A stretch of DNA of 64,000 bases, taken from assembly GCA_025526935.1 (NCBI GenBank), contig JAHLKD010000087.1, positions 168,632 through 232,631 on the forward strand, given 5' to 3'. Position numbers and translations under genes: made by a program. The notes beneath the pieces were generated by a model. That model saw only the letters and a program-made list of their open reading frames with translations, ran no database searches and had not been told where the DNA came from. The DNA comes from Cladochytrium replicatum. Taxonomy: Eukaryota; Chytridiomycota; Chytridiomycetes; Cladochytriales; Cladochytriaceae. This document shows positions 19,983 through 31,580 of this stretch, in pieces (positions within the stretch are counted from its first letter, which is position 1; every line of letters begins with the position of its first letter).

Positions 19983-22523
19983 ATGTCGGAACCTCCCTCC
20001 CCTACTCACACAGATTCGGCCTCCGCCGCTGGTTCGGCGCCACATGTCGACCCCGTCAAACTCGCCTGCATATGCACTTTCAAGCTCAACAACGAAAAGT
20101 CCGAGCCGACTTTCGATCTCCGCCGTCTCGTCCTCGTCCAGAATCTTCTGCAATCCATCTACACCGCGTGGGCTGCTGTCTTGGACAACCCCCACGAGCT
20201 CGAACTCGTCCAGCGCGCCGTCGAGAGCGGGTATCTGTGGACAATAGAGAACGGTGGCTCCTTTAGCGACGATCCGCTCGCCGCTGAGGCTCAAGAGGTC
20301 GCACCGGGCCATGACATCCGCGGGTACCAGACCTACACTGAGGAGCTGTCGCCCGAAGACGAGATGGCGCTTTTGGAAGAAGACCCTGCGTTCCAGCCCA
20401 TGCGACCCCAGAGAAGACACGCGCTGCAGTACGACTCGCTGCCGCACGAGGACTCGGGACGGTTCAACAGCTCTCTGGTTCGGGATGACGAGGACGAAGA
20501 AGACGTTGAGGATGAGCAGGAGGCTGTTCTTGCTGTCGATGTACATGAGGACGACAACGACGATCTTATTTCGTACACGGGAGCTGAACCTGTCGGCACG
20601 CTGGCGTCCGACGGCTCAGACAACATCCTGCTTTCGTCGCCCACCGTGCAAGATGAAGTGATTGAAGAGGTCGTTGCGGATAACAAGAAGGCTCGCAAGT
20701 CGGAGGAAGACAGCAATACACGGGACAGCGGATATTCTTCCGGAGAAGACGAAGAAGGCTCACCATCTTCCTCAAAGAAGTCTCCCGCCGATGTCAAAGG
20801 ATCCTCTGCTCAATCCCAAACTGTTCCAATACCACCACCCGCCCCTGCAGCTCAACCTGTCGCAGCACCACCTGTTCCCGTACCTGAGAAGGAGCCATCC
20901 GTCGTCTCGGCAACAACATCCACTGCACCACCACCAAAACCGACTGCTTCAGAAACATCTTCCTCACAACCTCCTCGAGTTGAACATCGCCCACCTTCAC
21001 CCTCCCGAACTATGCGTATGGCCCTCAAGTCTGTCTTTGGCGGGCAGTCAAGTTCATCGTCATCGTCGCAAGCCGACGCAAGTCCACCTACTCCGACTCC
21101 ACGTTTGCTCTTTTCGTCACGAAAGCCAAACCCGCCAAAACAGCAATCGCAACAAGTATCACCCGTGTCGCCCACTTCGCCTCAACAACGGAGCTGGCGC
21201 GACAAGGACACTCTCCCACCAATACCGGCCGATTCACAAGCGCTGCCAGAAAGTCCACCACGCCCACGCACTTCCCCCATTCTCGCCCCTGCACGCAAAA
21301 GCTCCCTGGAGAACTTGAAGCGACAGCGGCTCCTCCAGCAGCAGCAGCAACATCAACAACCACAGGAGCAGAGCCTGTTGGACATGCTTCCAGCCCACCA
21401 GCCCGCTTCGTTGGATCCGGACTCTCTCCTTCTGGAGGTTCTTGCTGCAGCCTCAGATTCGTCAATCCTCGCCTCGCTCATGCCCTCGCCAAGCGGCTCT
21501 CCTATCCCGTCTGAAGCACCTACGCCTGAACCCGAACTCACGACAGAGTCCGCACCACCGACACCGTCCCCCACTCCTTCCACCATGTCTGCACCCCCTC
21601 CCCCCACAGAGGACGACGCTGTGACAGGTGTATCTGCGTACGAAGACGACGGCCGGTCGAGTCCGCTCGGGAGACGCAAGCGCGGTGCGTTCCTGCAGAA
21701 GCGACCGTCGTTTGACCGGCTCAAGGGATGGCTACCCTCGCTCTTCTCCGGCGGCGGAAACGCAAAGGAGGATCCTGTGGAGCCTCAACCTCAGCAAGCT
21801 AGCCCGCCCAGACGGACGCCGAGCAAGCCGGAGAAGGAGTCGAGCCCGCCCCGTCTGAGCATGTTTGGAATGTACAAGCCCAAGTCGCCCAGCCCCCCAC
21901 GGAGCGCCAACAACTCCACCGGCCCGCAGCCGACAACAGCCCCCACCGCCGCAGCGACACACTCCCAGTTCACTAAGGTCAAAAGCTCCGCTTCGCTGTC
22001 GGGTCGGTACTCACCCGAGCCCATGGAGTCAGTTCTCATCCCCTCGTCGATCGCGCGCGACCCGCCCCCGAAACCCTTCGCTCCAGCCCCACCGCCGCCC
22101 ACGGCCACCTCCGCGCAGGGCCCCCCTCACACACGCACCCTGCCCCGTCGGCGTTCCTCGCTCTCACGCCCCGCGCCGTGGTCTCTCGATCCCTTTGAAA
22201 ACACCGCTTATATGCCCGCCGTGCCCGCGGACCTCATCGCGCGGCGGCGTTCGAACGTGCCGAGCTCAGTCGGGTTCTTTGAGGACGTGATGGACGCGAT
22301 CGACGGCGGCGGGAGCAGTGGAGATGAGTTTAGCAGCAGCAGGCCGACGAGCATGTGTAGCACGACACTGTCGGCGCTGGATTTCCTGAGGGCGCAGGGG
22401 GGACGGCCGTATGTGGTTCGGATGGACGATGGAGGGAGCGTTGTAAGCGATGAGGGGAGGAAGATGCCGATTACGGGCGGGGAGCTGAAGATGTTGTGGG
22501 GGAGCGCGCTGTTTGAGGATTGA
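19983..22523 (+). CDS. Large Pro/Ser-rich disordered protein, unknown function
   Basis: A single open frame of 846 residues; I do not recognise the family. The first 130 or so residues look folded (LRRLVLVQNLLQSIYTAWAA, then ELELVQRAVESGYLW) and are followed by acidic stretches (DDEDEEDVEDEQEAVLAVD). The middle is low-complexity Pro/Ser/Thr-rich with a short Gln tract (QQQQQHQQPQEQ). Short conserved-looking modules appear near the C-terminus (RRKRGAFLQKRPSFDRLKGW, then SSVGFFEDVMDAIDGG, then GGELKMLWGSALFED). Many S/T-P and R-x-x-S sites suggest a phosphoregulated scaffold; this is inference. The ATG follows a pyrimidine tract ending CAG. High GC and an uninterrupted frame support a real gene. 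Confidence 0.75.
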   Translation: MSEPPSPTHTDSASAAGSAPHVDPVKLACICTFKLNNEKSEPTFDLRRLVLVQNLLQSIYTAWAAVLDNPHELELVQRAVESGYLWTIENGGSFSDDPLAAEAQEVAPGHDIRGYQTYTEELSPEDEMALLEEDPAFQPMRPQRRHALQYDSLPHEDSGRFNSSLVRDDEDEEDVEDEQEAVLAVDVHEDDNDDLISYTGAEPVGTLASDGSDNILLSSPTVQDEVIEEVVADNKKARKSEEDSNTRDSGYSSGEDEEGSPSSSKKSPADVKGSSAQSQTVPIPPPAPAAQPVAAPPVPVPEKEPSVVSATTSTAPPPKPTASETSSSQPPRVEHRPPSPSRTMRMALKSVFGGQSSSSSSSQADASPPTPTPRLLFSSRKPNPPKQQSQQVSPVSPTSPQQRSWRDKDTLPPIPADSQALPESPPRPRTSPILAPARKSSLENLKRQRLLQQQQQHQQPQEQSLLDMLPAHQPASLDPDSLLLEVLAAASDSSILASLMPSPSGSPIPSEAPTPEPELTTESAPPTPSPTPSTMSAPPPPTEDDAVTGVSAYEDDGRSSPLGRRKRGAFLQKRPSFDRLKGWLPSLFSGGGNAKEDPVEPQPQQASPPRRTPSKPEKESSPPRLSMFGMYKPKSPSPPRSANNSTGPQPTTAPTAAATHSQFTKVKSSASLSGRYSPEPMESVLIPSSIARDPPPKPFAPAPPPPTATSAQGPPHTRTLPRRRSSLSRPAPWSLDPFENTAYMPAVPADLIARRRSNVPSSVGFFEDVMDAIDGGGSSGDEFSSSRPTSMCSTTLSALDFLRAQGGRPYVVRMDDGGSVVSDEGRKMPITGGELKMLWGSALFED

Positions 22524-24839
22524 TTGTTTAGAAGGATGGAACATTTTCTTTGTTTTTGATTTGGACGAGTGAAACTTCGCCCCCGTTTTTCATTTGTTTT
22601 CTTTTTATTTCCTTTTGGACGTTGTGGTTTTGCTGTTGTCTGTGTGTTGCTGTGTGTTGGGAAGAGGTCATATCCAGTTTCTTTGGGTGCGTTTTTGAAG
22701 TGTGGATATTTCCATTTTCGAATGCCCATGATTCGTGTGTTGGTCGTGTGGGGGTTGCTTTTGTTGGCTTTTGGATTCTTGAGATCCTCACACTTTTTTT
22801 TCAAATTTTCCCTCCCTGTTCCGATCGCCCGTTTCGTTATAGATTTTGTTTCTCCTTTTCGTTTTATCACATGATGGGGTATTTCTGTGTGGTGGTTTTT
22901 CAAGGATGGCTGGAAGGGCTTTGTAGTTGAATTTGGTTTTGGTTGTTTTGTTGGTGTGAGGCCTTACATAATTCGATATAGGTTTTTTTTAGTTGCATAT
23001 TCTTTGGCTGGTCGAAAAGTGTGAGTTCTTTCATTTGCAAAAGTCGGTTTTGTTGACATTTGGTGACTCTGGTGTTTTCCAGTAGGAGTTGGGTCGAACG
23101 CATCGAGAAACTTGGAATCTGGGTCCCCCTGTGTTCTTCTGTTCGATTTCTATACGGGTTTTGATGCACCCCCGGTATTGTTTTGTGGAAGGGGCCCCGG
23201 AGGTTCGATGGCGTGCGTGGGGAGTCTTGTGAGTGTTGCTTGTTCTTTTTTTGACAAAAAAGTGTGAAATATGAAACAGTCCCTCTTTGTGAACGTTCCT
23301 TTTTTTGTTCTCTGTTCTGGCTTTAGAGAGTGCAATGGGAGTGTTTGGGACTCTCATCCTCTTGTCGTCTTTTTCTTCTTTTACGGACGCAGAAACCACA
23401 AAAGTAGCGAGAGAGCAACCCGAAATATTTCTTGACTCGTTGGAGTTGGGTTGGTTTTTGTGTTTACCCCTCACCTTTATGTTTCAGAATGGACAGGGTT
23501 TGCTTTTTTTTGTTTCACTCTTGATTGGGGTTTGTTCCAGTTTTTTTTCTTAGAGTGTTTTTTTTTTATTCATTGGTGACCCCATATCGCAAAAAACTGG
23601 GAGGAAAGTGGAAACATGTTTTCCAAATCTGTGTGTGGATGTTTTGTCTCTCCAAGAACAGTTTTGTTCCTCCTTTTTTTTTTGTTCTGCGTTTTCCAAC
23701 TCCTTGCATTTCGTTTTTTTTGACGTTTTTTCCACAACACATTCACACCCACACCACCCCGCACCTGTTGGAAAAAAAAAAGTTTGCAAAATACACCATG
23801 GTTTGCTTTTCTGTTTCTTTCCCGAAGACAAAGAAAACCGGATCCTTGAGCACGACATTCGTTATGTTTTGTGGTTTTTTTCTTTCAGGCAAGCCCGGGT
23901 TTTTAGCGCTTGGCAGTTGGTTGTTTTGATCTTTACCCCGGGGGAGATTCCTCACACTTACTCGACAAAAAGACGAACCTTTTGCTTCTTTTTTTTCACA
24001 TTCAAAAAAAAAAGCATGTTCCAATTCCTAGCGGAATCCCGTTTCTTTTTTTAACAAAACCACTGATATTTTTACTCTTTTACTGGGCAGTGAATGAAAA
24101 ACGCAAGGACCGTTACAAAAAACCCCTGTTCTAACTTTTTTATGATTCCTCATATTAAGAAAACCTCTTACACCGAGAAAAAACAAAAGCTTCTTTCTTT
24201 TTCTTCAGCTCTGATATCTTATTTTCGTTTTTCGGTAGGTTGGTTTTCCGGGCATGTCAGGTGGTGGTTGTTTTGGTTGCGGTCCATTTTTTTAGAACGA
24301 GGGGAAAAATGGGAGAACTCATTTTCCGCTGAATTTTGTTTTTGCTTCGCATTTCCTTTTCAAAGTTTTCAGTTTTTTTGTCCTTTCTTTTCTGAATTTA
24401 AAAATGGATGTGCATCGTAGGGTCGTGAAAGCCACCATCATAGTGGTTGGTTTGTGAGTTACGTCGTGCGTGGTGTTTGTCTAGTTTTGTAAAGTTGAAC
24501 AAAGAGACCTCGCTGTGCCAGACACACCAAGGTCCCTCACACTTGCTTACGTGATTGAATGAAGAAATGTGCGAGGGTTTTGTACTCCCAAGTTCAAATT
24601 ATACGTGATCCGCAGAAACAAAGCTCGGTGGCCAAAATCGTTTCAGCTACTGGGTCACCGAATACTGTATTGAAAACAATGCTTCACGCAGCAAATCAGA
24701 TTCTTCGAGGCCCTCCTATTCCCGCTTCCACGCTCCACGCATCCCATTTTGAGCAATCACTTTTTGACTCTTGCGGTATATGTATGTGACTTTGTCGGCA
24801 TCGAATGAGCCTGAAGGACATCATCACGTCTGGACTCGA
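22524..24839. other. Long T-rich (T/G-biased) gene-free tract
   Basis: From about 22540 to 24420 the plus strand is markedly T-rich with many T runs of 6-10 and few A runs, except local A runs near 23770 and 24000. Open frames here are low-complexity Phe/Leu/Lys shadows, with nothing like a conserved protein. It starts as the 3' UTR of the preceding gene. From 24420 to 24839 the composition becomes normal and no feature is seen. Confidence 0.6.
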
Positions 24840-25420
24840 GCAAGCACCAATCAAAAACGGCGACCACCAAAAGCAAGCTCTAAGGAAACGGCTGTGATGC
24901 TTTGTTTTCTTCCTTTCCGGGTCTTTCTCTCCTTCTGTACCTTCCACCGCAATCTTCTGTACTGGTGCATTATGCGTATTTCTTCGCACACCCTGCCTTT
25001 CCTTGTTTGCGTTCTATGGGATTCTTTTCGCTTTCCTTATTTGTTGTCTTCTTCCCGATCTTGGGTTGGAGGCTCCTCGATCTATACTCATCTCTATCCA
25101 TCCTAAAAATAATAAACGCCTTCATTCCAATACACCACGACTGCAAGGCAGCACCTGTGCAGAAATAGACAAGATTCTTAGTGGTCGCATCGCTTTGTAC
25201 CTCTCCAGTGAAGCAAGGGACTCGACCATTGGAGGCATCGAATCGGTAGCTGCTCTAAACTTCCAACAATCGAGACGGATCTCAACACAGTGGGCCCACA
25301 CAACTCCTTGTGTCGTCGGCTACAGGACCTGGCATCGTGGTCTGCGTACGGCTCTAGATGGGCGATTCAATATCTAGTTCGTGTATCCCAAGAGCTGCGA
25401 TCACACACAAGGGGGTCGAG
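24840..25420 (+). repeat. Dispersed repeat A (left copy)
   Basis: About 580 bp that reappears in the same orientation at about 56128-56720, diverged but colinear. Shared words include TTTGTTTTCTTCCTT, TTTTCACTTTCCTTATTTG-like, GGCAATACCTGTGCA-like, GTACCTCTCCAGTGAAGCA and CCCAAGAGCTGCGATC. A pyrimidine-rich first half is followed by a second half with coding-like texture (YLSSEA). It could be a gene fragment with its promoter or an unknown element. Confidence 0.75.
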
Positions 25421-26981
25421 ACCGTCACTGACTTTGTCGTCGTGCAGGTCTTGAACGCTTTTTGCAGTGTTCGGATCTGTGGTGAACGGTTTTCGGCGTT
25501 AGAGTGTTACGTGATGTTCTTGCTGCGGCCATGGTAGAAGTAAGTGCTGGGGCCAGGAACCCGCAACGTTTTTATCTACAGACTCGGAATGAAACTAATA
25601 TCAGCCGGAGATGGTAGACGGCGAGAAGAGAGCTGGTTGGGGTTCCTGACATTTTTGGGTCTGGGACATTTATTGGCTGTGATAAGCTTCGCTTGACCAA
25701 ATACATGATAAAGATTCATGAAATCTGTATTCTAAAAATGTCGAAAATTCACACAATTTATGGAACGATCACAATCGGGATCACTTTCGAGCCACTGTCG
25801 TGTGCACCACCTCTGTAGTGATCGTCGAAGCGACTGGTATAATGGTTGTAGTGGTCGTTTTCGATGCGGTCGCAGTGCTCGTGGTCGTCGTAGCCTTTGC
25901 GACGCGCGTTGTGGTCGTGGTGGTTGCGGTCGAGGAAGCCGATGTTGTGGTCACTTTGGCCATGTTTTGTGGGTTTGATTCGGCAAGTCGGGTGCGATCG
26001 AGCTTTCGGATCGTTCTGCACTTTGTGGTATGTAAGAGCGCCTGTTGGTTTCCGAATCACGATTTGAGCTGTTCGCAGGTTTTTATAACAAATAAATGCG
26101 AAAATTTTTGCATCGAGACATGGAGAAATGGCTGCTTTTGACAGTTTTGGACGTTCATATGGATTCACCAAAAGCATCGGTCCTTCACAGATAGTGATGA
26201 CTAGTCGCTCAATGGAAGCACAGGTTGTCTGGAGAAGGTACAGGCTTGAGCGGTTCTTCGTCTGATGCGATTTGGAGTTCAGCCATTTTGTGCCACACAA
26301 ACGATGATATTTTACGACGAACAATCAAGTATACGTTGCCGCTTTGTGGATCAGTGTCAACCACATTCATCTTGTTGTCTTAGCAAATAGATAGTTCAAC
26401 CCGGGACTGAGAATGATTACAAAACACATTTACAAAGTGATCTAGTGCACTTTCGTTTTTCTCAACGCTCTGCTCATATTCCCTCCGTGTAAATGGCATT
26501 TGGAGTCTTCGCTCTCGTTGATTGTAACGACCTCGCACGACTTTTCGCTTTCGCAAGCGCTGCGGCAACACTGGCAATCGAAATTCCAACATAGTGCTTG
26601 AGCAGCGTCACGTTTGCTTCCCAGCAGCCCGCATGGCGCTTCAAACATATGTGCACTGAAGTCTGTTTTATAGCAGACGCCGCCGGAGACTTTAGTCTGA
26701 GTGCCCGTGCTTTGCGGACGTAGGTGATGAGCGTCTACTCCATTCCATATTGAGCATCATTGAAAAAGAACCAAAGTGTAACAACATTCCCATATTTGGG
26801 GGCTACTACGATTCCGGGGAATCCTGGTTTCCATCCAAAGACATCGTACTGCTTTGCGCGTACGCGGTAAAGTCGAATGTTTGCCGCCAAAGTGAGTCGA
26901 ACAACATTGATTGCCCACTGTTGACGCCAACGTACAAAGTCCTTTTGTGCGACTTTGGGATAACTGTTTGATATCAAATTT
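25421..26981. other. Gene-poor stretch with a Thr-rich low-complexity ORF
   Basis: The only notable item is a minus-strand frame at 25781-25963 encoding 60 residues that are mostly Thr, Ala and Val from ACC/ACG repeats. It has no signal peptide and is probably low-complexity DNA. Minus-strand frames at 26380-26656 and 26735-26980 give plausible-looking peptides but no recognised motif. Nothing else is supported. Confidence 0.4.
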
Positions 26982-27491
26982 TCAACCAGAGTACCCTTCC
27001 AAGAATAACAACGTCCCGCTCGCACAAAGCAAAAACACAAGCACCCACCACCTCGAGTCCGCCATATGTCAATTTTCGAGCGTCGTGATGATCTCCTCCT
27101 GTGCCGCGAGGTGCTGCGAAAGCTGCGTCTGTAAAGTAGATATCTCCGCCAACGATTGCGCGGCGTTCCTAGAAACACAAAAGCGATTGCGTGAGCAATA
27201 AAGCCGAAACGATTTCAAAGGTTCTTTTGTCTACTTGACTTGGTGCAGATCAGATTCCAGGGACGCCAACAGCTCCGCGTTCTCGCTTTAAGGGGCCATC
27301 AGCTGCGACGGCGACAGCTGCTCTTCAAAAGCGGCACTATTTTCTTCTTCCCCTCTTCCCTCGCAAATCCTCCTGTCCCCGCCGACAGCTCCTTTGATCC
27401 TAGAAAAGTGCTCAGCCTCTAGAAAGTGTCTAGCCATGGCATACTTCCAAATTTGGACATTGTGATTCTCATCAGTCTCAAGCGTACGCAC
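26982..27491 (-). pseudogene. Syntaxin-18/Ufe1-like t-SNARE, C-terminal relic
   Basis: On the minus strand a piece with FEEQLSPSQLMA and ENAELLASLESDLHQVK (about 27235-27340) is followed, across a gap ending in a splice-acceptor-like TTTCTAG, by NAAQSLAEISTLQTQLSQHL and EEIITTLEN (about 27075-27175). A membrane anchor, WWVLVFLLCASGTLLFLEGY, ends at 26982. This is the order of the SNARE coiled coil and tail anchor of ER syntaxin 18/Ufe1, a t-SNARE for Golgi-to-ER retrograde vesicles. The gene is broken: a TAA at 27288-27290, a TGA after LEN, and about 20 residues of the second half of the SNARE motif are missing. The N-terminal Habc part was not found. Confidence 0.65.
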
Positions 27492-27530
27492 ACCTCTGTA
27501 GCTGAGATCAACTTTGCTTTTTGCCAGGTT

Positions 27531-28768
27531 ATGGAATCACTTCAGAAACTCACGGTTCCGGCGCTAAAGGACCTGTGCCGCTCTCACGGCCTCACCGTCG
27601 GCGGCAACAAGGCTGCCCTCATCGAGCGTCTGGTGTCCAAAAACGTGCGAGCTCCACAGCAAGCGAGCGCAACCCACTCTCTGCCAGCCAACAGCTCCAA
27701 TCCGTCGAGCAAGAGGAAGAACGAAAAGATTGGGGCTGGCGATGATCAGTCGAATGTGAAAAGGCAGCGAAAATCTTCGAAGACAGTCCCGCCAGAGAGC
27801 ACCGGTCCCGTCGTTGATCGTCCGAGCCTGACTGCTGTCCAATCACCGTCCGCGAATATCGGCGAAAACCTGAATCCAATCACCACTGATCAACCAAAAG
27901 TAAGCCGCATCTTCGAGTGCGCTGAGGTTTTATTCACTCTTCTGTTTGATTGTCACAGGTAGCTATTTCAAGTCACAAAAATACAGCTCATTTACCGACC
28001 AGCGACCGGACCAGTTCCAATGCCATTGCTGCTCTAGTCACTGTTGAGGTGCCGGATCAGAGTCGGGGTAGAGCTGATCAACCAATCCCCCGGGGCTTAA
28101 CTCCAATCACCAATCGCAAAGAAGCAATGCCAAAGGACCCACGCCGGCGCAAGTTGCACGTCAGTCTTCCTTCTGCAGACCAAACTATTCCAAAACTAGC
28201 TCACCAAACTCATAACTTACCTGTTGCCCAGCCAGAGACAACTTCCATTCAGTCAGTTGCCAGCCCAGTCAATCGCAAAACAACACCGAATATTCATGGC
28301 AAGGAAACTAGTACCAGGACTGCGAAGAAGACGATCGCTTTCAAGACATCCCAAAAACCTCTGATCCCGCTTGTGAACTGTGTTCCAGCAGGCACAGCGC
28401 ATTCACAAACAGTACGGGCCCTCGGTCGAGTGGTTCCTTCAAAAAGCACACCTGTCGTTGCTCGTCGCAGAAAACCTTTGTTCCCATCACAGAATCTCGC
28501 AACGAGCAACCAATCACGTCGTTCGCAGGAGGAACCAACACCTGAGTCAGGGCCAATCGATTTACTTGCAGTGATAAGAGCCAATGAAGAAAGCACGTTT
28601 GAGCTTCCTTTATGCTGTAAAATTTCGGCTATCGATGGGGGAAAGGGATTGGTGGGCGTGATCGCAACACTCTGCTCATTCGACGAGGAACTTTCTCTCA
28701 GGGTCCTTGGAAAATGGGAACAATTGAACAAACTTTGCCGGCTTCAAGGTTCGATGCCAACATTTTAG
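27531..28768 (+). CDS. SAP-domain protein (putative DNA-binding)
   Basis: Two exons, 27531-27899 and 27959-28768, with a 59-nt phase-0 intron (GTAAGC...CACAG). The N-terminus is a SAP domain (about 3-37: LQKLTVPALKDLCRSHGL, then GGNKAALIERLVSK), a helix-extension-helix that binds AT-rich or scaffold DNA. A basic stretch KRQRKS follows. The middle (about 130-320) is disordered and rich in Ser, Pro, Thr and basic residues. A short folded-looking end contains LLAVIRANEESTFELPLCCK and SFDEELSLRVLGKWEQLN. A nuclear chromatin or repair role is likely from the domain alone. The ATG is the first before the SAP domain. The 3' end is uncertain: further splicing after 28750 into 28828-29280 is possible. 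Confidence 0.65.
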
Positions 28769-29924
28769 TTTACACAATGTGTCTCCTGACAAAGTTTCTC
28801 ATACCTAGCTCAATCTCTCTGGATTAGATGGCTGCAAAGGTGAGCATTTTCCTGGGGAAACTTTCAGATTTGACGAATTTGAATGAACCAGCAATTACCC
28901 CGGCTCCAGAACCCAGCGTTTCCTGTCCTCAACTCACAACAACACCATTGAGATCCTCAAACGGTACTCACGCTTCCGACGCGAAGAGAATGTTTCAGCG
29001 CTCTCCTCCGTTTCCAATGGCATCCTCCCAGTCCTGTTCTCTCGATTCTCTCTCTCTTCCGAGACTGCCACAGCACTGTACCTCATCCCAATTCAAATAT
29101 ACAAGAGCCCTAGCCATCCGCGGCAACTCGATACCGCTCGTCGTTTCGTCACGACCAGGATGCTACGGTTCATGTATGAGTACGAGGCATTCGAGACGTC
29201 CTCGATGACGGTTGGGTTCGAAATCACATCGCGAACGATCGGCGCTGCGACGCCGGCCATGGAATCATGCGAGATCATCAACGATTCGTTTGGGTAATTG
29301 AATGAAGACAGGGTTACGTTTCTCGTGATAGTTGATGGAGTTCTTTTTTAAAAAGGATGGTGCGAACGGTGGGTGGTACGACACACCTTGTGATGTGCGA
29401 AACAGGGCAGATCTTTGGTACTTGTTCGACGGGAACCGAAGCGACCGACGAATGGATATTAAGTCGCATCCCGAGAGCGGACACCCGGAAACGATCGAGC
29501 AAACAAAGGGATCCTGCCGACTGTGTCCCTGCGCTGAGATACGTGTGGCCGCGACCGATGGAAGAACATGACTACACGAGGAACATTCGTTCGTCGCTTG
29601 TCCCAACCAGTGGTTCACGTCCAAGCGGCACCACGATCGCGGATAACCTTGGGGTTGCCGCAAGGTACGTCCTCGCATCCTCAGAAACGGATCTCAATGA
29701 AGCAAAACACCAGTGCACACCGTGCACAATGAGGCATTTCGCAGGAGCTGCAGTGTGTAGAGTTTCACCGTTTTCCTCGAATCGCCATCTTTCTTATATC
29801 GAAACCATGGCATCAGGGACATTTATTGTGGTGGCCGATGTGGGAGTGGTGGTTGGATCAGACGAGGAAACATTCTTGACGTTGTGATGATAATTTTGTT
29901 TTGCGCAAAGGAAATAAGACTCTC
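28769..29924. other. Uncertain stretch after the SAP gene
   Basis: Plus-strand frames (28828-29208; about 28935-29290 in another frame with ENVSALSSVSNGILPVLFSR; and 29357-29887) have coding-like texture, but I recognise no domain and see no clear splice plan. They may be further exons of the SAP gene or a decayed gene. Confidence 0.35.
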
Positions 29925-31579
29925 GGATAAAAGTAATAATGGTAATAATAATCATGGCAATTGCCCAATGGAGGACATGAGGGAAGTACTGAATGACAAA
30001 AAAAGTGAACCACCCGCAACACAGCATGTTAACACCACTACCGCAAACGACAACATATTACCCGAAATGGAATACATACTGTACAAGGTTGGAAGAGAAA
30101 ATGTGACGCAACACGCTGCTCAACGCTCACACACGAAACATCGAGGGCTTCATAGTCTGCAGGGAGGTCGCAAGCTGATTGAACAGGTCTGAAAGTTGGA
30201 CTTCCTGAGTCGCATGGTAGAATTTGGCACATTGATCGGCGGATGCGCACGGGTGTTACTGCTTCATTGGGTCAGCCATGTTCCGAACGACGTGAGAAGA
30301 CAAGCGACCAATCAAATTGGCATGGAAGTGAGTAGCAATTCTAAATGAAGGACGTGAGTCACATGAGCTGGGACCAGTAGCCGGAAAGACCCACCCTTTC
30401 GTTGTGGAGCTTCGACCGAGAATAGAGAGCTGGGTTGAAGGGAGGCGATCTTCACCGTCCGAAAGAAATATCAGAACAGGACAACTTTGAAATTCGCTGT
30501 TAGTTCACATGGCGCCAAATTTACGAAAAGATCACAATTACCGGCAGCCGTCCCAGTTCCGAAGCATGACATCGTGTGCGGTCTGAATCGCGTTTGCAAT
30601 GCCTGTTCCGCCTTCGGCTCGATACTGTAACATTAACGGGAGAAGCTGCGACGGATCAGTGACACTACTACTATTTTTGAAAACAACTTGCGAACTGTCC
30701 TTGAAAAGTACAAGAGACACTTTCTCTGTGGGGAGCATACTAGGAACGAACGGCAGCAGATCCAGCGCGAGCGTGACGAGCTTGAATAAACCGTTCAAAT
30801 GATGCACCGAGGCGATTTCGGTGAGCACGCGAAATCGGTGCAGAGACAGGTGTCCCCTGAGGAACCATGTCAGCCTCACGCATTGATCCCGATGCATCAA
30901 TGACACATACAATATGAAATGCCATCGCCAGTAAGCACGATTCGTGCATGAGAAGTGGTGTCCGTCAGATGACAAATAGTCAACACGGTTTGGAGGGGGA
31001 GCTCGATGATCCAAGCGTTTATGGAACAAAGGTTGCGTGCAGAAAGAGCGAGTTCCTCCATGAGTCTGATGATCGTCGCCGGGACATTCGGCATCATACA
31101 ACGTAAACTCTTGCTGGTCACTTTGCGAGTACGGATCCTCAAATCCACTCTTCGCCGTATTCGGCTTGGGTGATGTAATCTTTCGGCTTGTTGGGCTTCG
31201 GGCATGATCTTCCGGTTAATATGGAGACAGCCTCCTGTTCGCAAAAATGCATAGCATCTACATTGATAGAGTAGTCGATGTGACGGTGCAGTCCTTGATC
31301 GTTGCAAAACATGTGACAGAGGTATGGCCTCGCAGAATCACCAGCACTGAACTTAAAGCCAGCAATCTCAAAGTCATCGTTCTCACACGAAAATTTGGCG
31401 TTGAGCGCATTTCCATGAGACACCATGTGGAGCTGCTGACGATGATTTGCTGGATGGGTGCAGTAGTATCCACAGTAAGGACATTGAGCCTTACAATAGT
31501 GGAAAACATCCTGTTGTGTACTATGAACGTGAGATCCTTGGTGTGCAAATTGGTTCGCAGGAATCATCCGAGCGCACAT
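29925..31579 (-). pseudogene. VWA-domain protein gene, decayed (left copy B)
   Basis: Minus-strand pieces follow one order across frameshifts. A Cys/His-rich region (CPYCGYYCTHPANHRQQLHM, then GDSARPYLCHMFCNDQGLHR) leads into FEDPYSQSDQQEF, YDAECPGDDH and YLSSDGHHFSC. A von Willebrand A domain follows, with the MIDAS start VCVIDASGSM, the segment VSLVLFKDSSQVVF and the motif GGTGIANAIQTAHDVM, then ILIFLSDGED beyond it. The arrangement matches the large VWA proteins of fungi with a DGHHFSC segment just before VWA. At least three frame changes (near 31138, about 30945 and about 30800) and stops show it is broken. The segment 29925-30550 recurs inverted at 49285-49940. Confidence 0.75.
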
Positions 31580-31580
31580 A

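Noticed and set aside
20333-20797. Ser-rich minus-strand frame inside the 846-residue gene
   Set aside because: Antisense shadow of an acidic/Ser-rich coding region; no motif or independent evidence.
22208-22903. 231-codon minus-strand frame at the end of the 846-residue gene
   Set aside because: Lys/Asn-rich translation of the T-rich tract plus antisense of the real gene; no protein-like features.
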